6,177 nt of DNA from Methanobacteriota archaeon (GTDB lineage: Archaea; Thermoplasmatota; Thermoplasmata; RBG-16-68-12). Position numbers and translations under genes: made by a program. The notes under the pieces were generated by a model. It was not told the DNA's origin, searched no databases, and worked only from the letters and a program-made list of their open reading frames with translations. The DNA lies in contig VBMM01000132.1 in assembly GCA_005878415.1 (NCBI GenBank), forward strand, positions 1 through 6,177, in the 5' to 3' direction. Shown here in pieces: positions 4,476 to 6,177 of the stretch (positions are counted from its first letter, which is position 1; the number at the start of each line of letters is the position of its first letter).

Positions 4476-6177
4476 CTAGCGCCCGCCACGAGGGAGCGGC
4501 GGCTCCATGATCTCATCGATCATGTCGTCGATCATCTCGTCCGTGACGTGGTTCGGAGCCGCGAGCTCGGCCTCCGCATCCGATTCCGGCTCGGGCCGCG
4601 TCTCGGGCTCTCGCGCGGAGCGCCTCCGAAGCAGGGCGACCGCCAGGAGGAGTCCCCCGCCCGCCCCGACGACCGCGAGGAGGGTCATGTCGATGCCCAC
4701 CGCCCCGATCGTCGCGAGGACGTCGGCCGTGTTCTCCCAGAGGCAGACGAGGCACGCGCCCGGACCTCGCCCGCGGCCGTTCGCACTCGCGAGCGTGCGC
4801 CCGATCGGACTGTCGGAGACCCCGGACCAGTTCGGGACCTCGTCCGACGCTTTCAGCGCGAACCAGTACTTCGTGCCCCGCTGGAGTCCGCTCAGCGTGA
4901 GTTGTTCCTGCGACCCGGCGGCCTTGGGGGACGGGGTGTCCACATGGACCGCGAGAGGGAAGTTCGCCTCGGTGATCGGACCCGACGTGCTGTAGCGGAA
5001 GTCGTACCACGTCGCCGTGCCGACCGATCCGTCATCGCCGGGCGCGGTCCACCGGAGGACGACCGAGGTCCGACTCACGGAGGAAACCACGACGTCCGTG
5101 ATCGTTGCGGGGGGCGTCGTGTCCCTCGCCAGCGCGGTCACCGGGACGGAGTCCGCCTGCACGGCGGTCAGGCCGCCGTTGTCCGTCACGGTCAGCGTGG
5201 CGTTGTACCGGCCCGCGACGCCGTACGCGTGGGCGGCCATGCGACCGTTGCCGGTCCCGCCGTCCCCGAAGTTCCAGAGGTACGCGGCGATCGTCCCGTC
5301 CGGATCGTACGAGGATGATGCGTTGAACGTCACGGTCTGGAGGGCCTGCGGTGCGGAGGGGGAGAAGACGGAGGACGCGACGGGCGGAAGGTTCCCCGCC
5401 GCGCCCGGGACCGCGGACGGGCTGTTCGACGGCGTCGACCAGTTCGGCACCTCGTCCGACGTCTCGAGCGCGAACCAGTACGTCTTGCCTTGCTGCAACC
5501 CGGGGATTGTCGCTTCCTCGGTCGTGCCGGGCGCATGCGGGAAGAACGGGAGCTCGTAGTGGGTGGCGGCCCAGAAGTTCGACGGCGTGATCGCGCCGGC
5601 CGTGCTGTAGCGGAAGTCGTACCACGTCGCGGTGCCGCTCATGCCGTCGTCGCCGGGCGCCGTCCACCGGAGCGTGACGGAGGACTGATTCACCGAGGTG
5701 ACGCGCAAGTCCGCCACGACCGCGGGCGGGGTCGTGTCGTTCGGGGGCGGCGGGGGAGGCGGAGGCGGCGGGGTGCCTTCGGGCGGATAGTCCGGCAGCG
5801 CGCCAAAATACGGATAGTCCGCATACGCGCCTTTGCCGTTGTCGACGAAGACCATCGTCGACATCGCGGGCATGCCCGCGGCCCGGGCGTGCTCCGAGTA
5901 CCACGGCCAGTATCCGTATCCGAGGGGGCTCGGGCCCGGCCACGCGTTGTAGCCGACCTCGCCCTCGTAATGCGGTCGACCGAGCGCCCGCTGCCAGTCG
6001 TGCTCCCAGTCGATCAGGTACTGGTCCTCCGCGGTCCCGTATGTGTGATGGTGGGACACGTCGAGGCCGGGGATGTCGTTGAAGAAGAAGTGGTACGTCC
6101 ACCCGAACGCGGGCACGCCGGGGAAGAGGTTCCAGCCGCCCATGCCCATCGTGATCAGGTGGTGCGTGCTGTTCGGT
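4476..6177 (-). CDS. Surface-anchored probable glycosidase with FN3-PKD-FN3 domains (5' end beyond window)
   Basis: The frame is open through the right edge; ATG 6149 is an internal Met, used here as residue 1. Residues 1-120 look like the last strands of a clan-A-type TIM barrel: DVSHHHTYG (30-38) resembles the His-Tyr strand, GRPHYEGEVGYN (57-68) the strand bearing the nucleophile Glu (Glu62 or Glu64), and the Trp/Tyr-rich YGYWPWYSEHA and FVDNG the final strand. A ten-proline linker (127-136) leads to FN3 (139-248, with YDFRYST and TYWFALETSDEVPNWS), PKD (255-338, with YDPDGTIAAYLWNFGDG and VTDNGG) and a second FN3 (342-453). A CLVC motif (466-469), a membrane helix (about 489-508), RRR and a 47-residue acidic tail ending DEMIDDMIDEIMEPP follow. 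The catalytic domain should face outwards and the tail the cytoplasm. Polysaccharide as substrate is inferred; the exact glycoside hydrolase family cannot be set from this fragment. Confidence 0.82.
   Translation of the reverse strand, partial: PNSTHHLITMGMGGWNLFPGVPAFGWTYHFFFNDIPGLDVSHHHTYGTAEDQYLIDWEHDWQRALGRPHYEGEVGYNAWPGPSPLGYGYWPWYSEHARAAGMPAMSTMVFVDNGKGAYADYPYFGALPDYPPEGTPPPPPPPPPPNDTTPPAVVADLRVTSVNQSSVTLRWTAPGDDGMSGTATWYDFRYSTAGAITPSNFWAATHYELPFFPHAPGTTEEATIPGLQQGKTYWFALETSDEVPNWSTPSNSPSAVPGAAGNLPPVASSVFSPSAPQALQTVTFNASSSYDPDGTIAAYLWNFGDGGTGNGRMAAHAYGVAGRYNATLTVTDNGGLTAVQADSVPVTALARDTTPPATITDVVVSSVSRTSVVLRWTAPGDDGSVGTATWYDFRYSTSGPITEANFPLAVHVDTPSPKAAGSQEQLTLSGLQRGTKYWFALKASDEVPNWSGVSDSPIGRTLASANGRGRGPGACLVCLWENTADVLATIGAVGIDMTLLAVVGAGGGLLLAVALLRRRSAREPETRPEPESDAEAELAAPNHVTDEMIDDMIDEIMEPPLPRGGR
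4791..5126 (-). repeat. FN3 module, copy 2 (membrane-proximal)
   Basis: This encodes the second fibronectin type III domain. It is a near copy of the module at 5406-5735 at DNA level: the stretches encoding TATWYDFRYST and SDEVPNWS align with few changes at an offset of 612-615 bases. Both begin with DTTPPA and contain RWTAPGDDG. This indicates an internal duplication around the PKD domain. Confidence 0.85.
5136..5387 (-). other. PKD domain coding segment
   Basis: Residues 255-338 show the PKD signature: PPVASSVFSP, the FNASSSYDPDG strand, YLWNFGDGG and HAYGVAGRYNATLTVTDNGG. PKD domains are common in archaeal and bacterial surface enzymes, where they act as spacers or in carbohydrate or protein contact. 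It lies between the two FN3 modules. Confidence 0.9.
5406..5735 (-). repeat. FN3 module, copy 1 (next to catalytic domain)
   Basis: This encodes the first fibronectin type III domain (residues 139-248), just after the polyproline linker. It shares long identical stretches with copy 2, including the sequence behind WYDFRYST and DEVPNWS. Such repeated modules in glycosidases usually serve as spacers or in substrate contact; here they hold the catalytic domain away from the membrane. Confidence 0.85.

Noticed and set aside
4056..5318. A 420-codon plus-strand open frame opposite the surface protein
   Set aside because: Antisense to well-defined FN3 and PKD domains, with shadow-like Arg/Pro composition.

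Overview
The window is a run of five genes, all on the minus strand, from a GC-rich prokaryote that is most likely an archaeon, plausibly of the Thermoplasmatota. The archaeal call rests on TATA-box-like elements upstream of three genes, the near-absence of strong Shine-Dalgarno sequences, a secreted, C-terminally anchored cupredoxin-like protein with many N-glycosylation sequons, and FN3/PKD surface architecture. The phylum is an inference; no rRNA or tRNA is present to test it.

In transcription order (right to left): (1) 4476 to the right edge is the C-terminal part of a large cell-surface protein. It carries the end of a probable TIM-barrel glycosidase domain, a polyproline linker, FN3-PKD-FN3, a membrane helix and a short acidic cytoplasmic tail. 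(2) 3730-4386 is a small alpha/beta-hydrolase-fold protein in which the expected nucleophile serine is glycine. (3) 3029-3607 is a secreted, membrane-anchored cupredoxin-like protein with His and Met ligand candidates but no cysteine. (4) 1976-2977 is a thiamine-monophosphate kinase (ThiL). (5) 1-1927, running off the left edge, is the AmmeMemoRadiSam-family radical SAM enzyme (AmrS).

The main discovery is in gene 5. The radical SAM gene is interrupted, in frame and without any stop, by a 404-residue intein (395-1606). The intein has the usual splicing blocks and both LAGLIDADG endonuclease motifs with their acidic residues. It sits immediately before the third cysteine of the CxxxCxxC motif that binds the [4Fe-4S] cluster. 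Because the first intein residue is also cysteine, the unspliced precursor still shows an apparently complete cluster motif, with the splicing nucleophile standing in for the third ligand. That raises the possibility, not demonstrated here, that cluster status and splicing influence each other. Synonymous codon use inside the intein differs clearly from both flanks, as expected for a mobile element that arrived separately.

The genes do not form an obvious single pathway. thiL (thiamine diphosphate synthesis) and amrS (iron-sulfur radical enzyme) are adjacent, 48 bases apart, and each of the other gaps is about 50-120 bases. A GC-rich hairpin lies just after the cupredoxin-like gene, and inverted repeats lie in the thiL-amrS gap. 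No tRNA, rRNA, CRISPR array, insertion sequence or gene-free stretch over 300 bases is visible.
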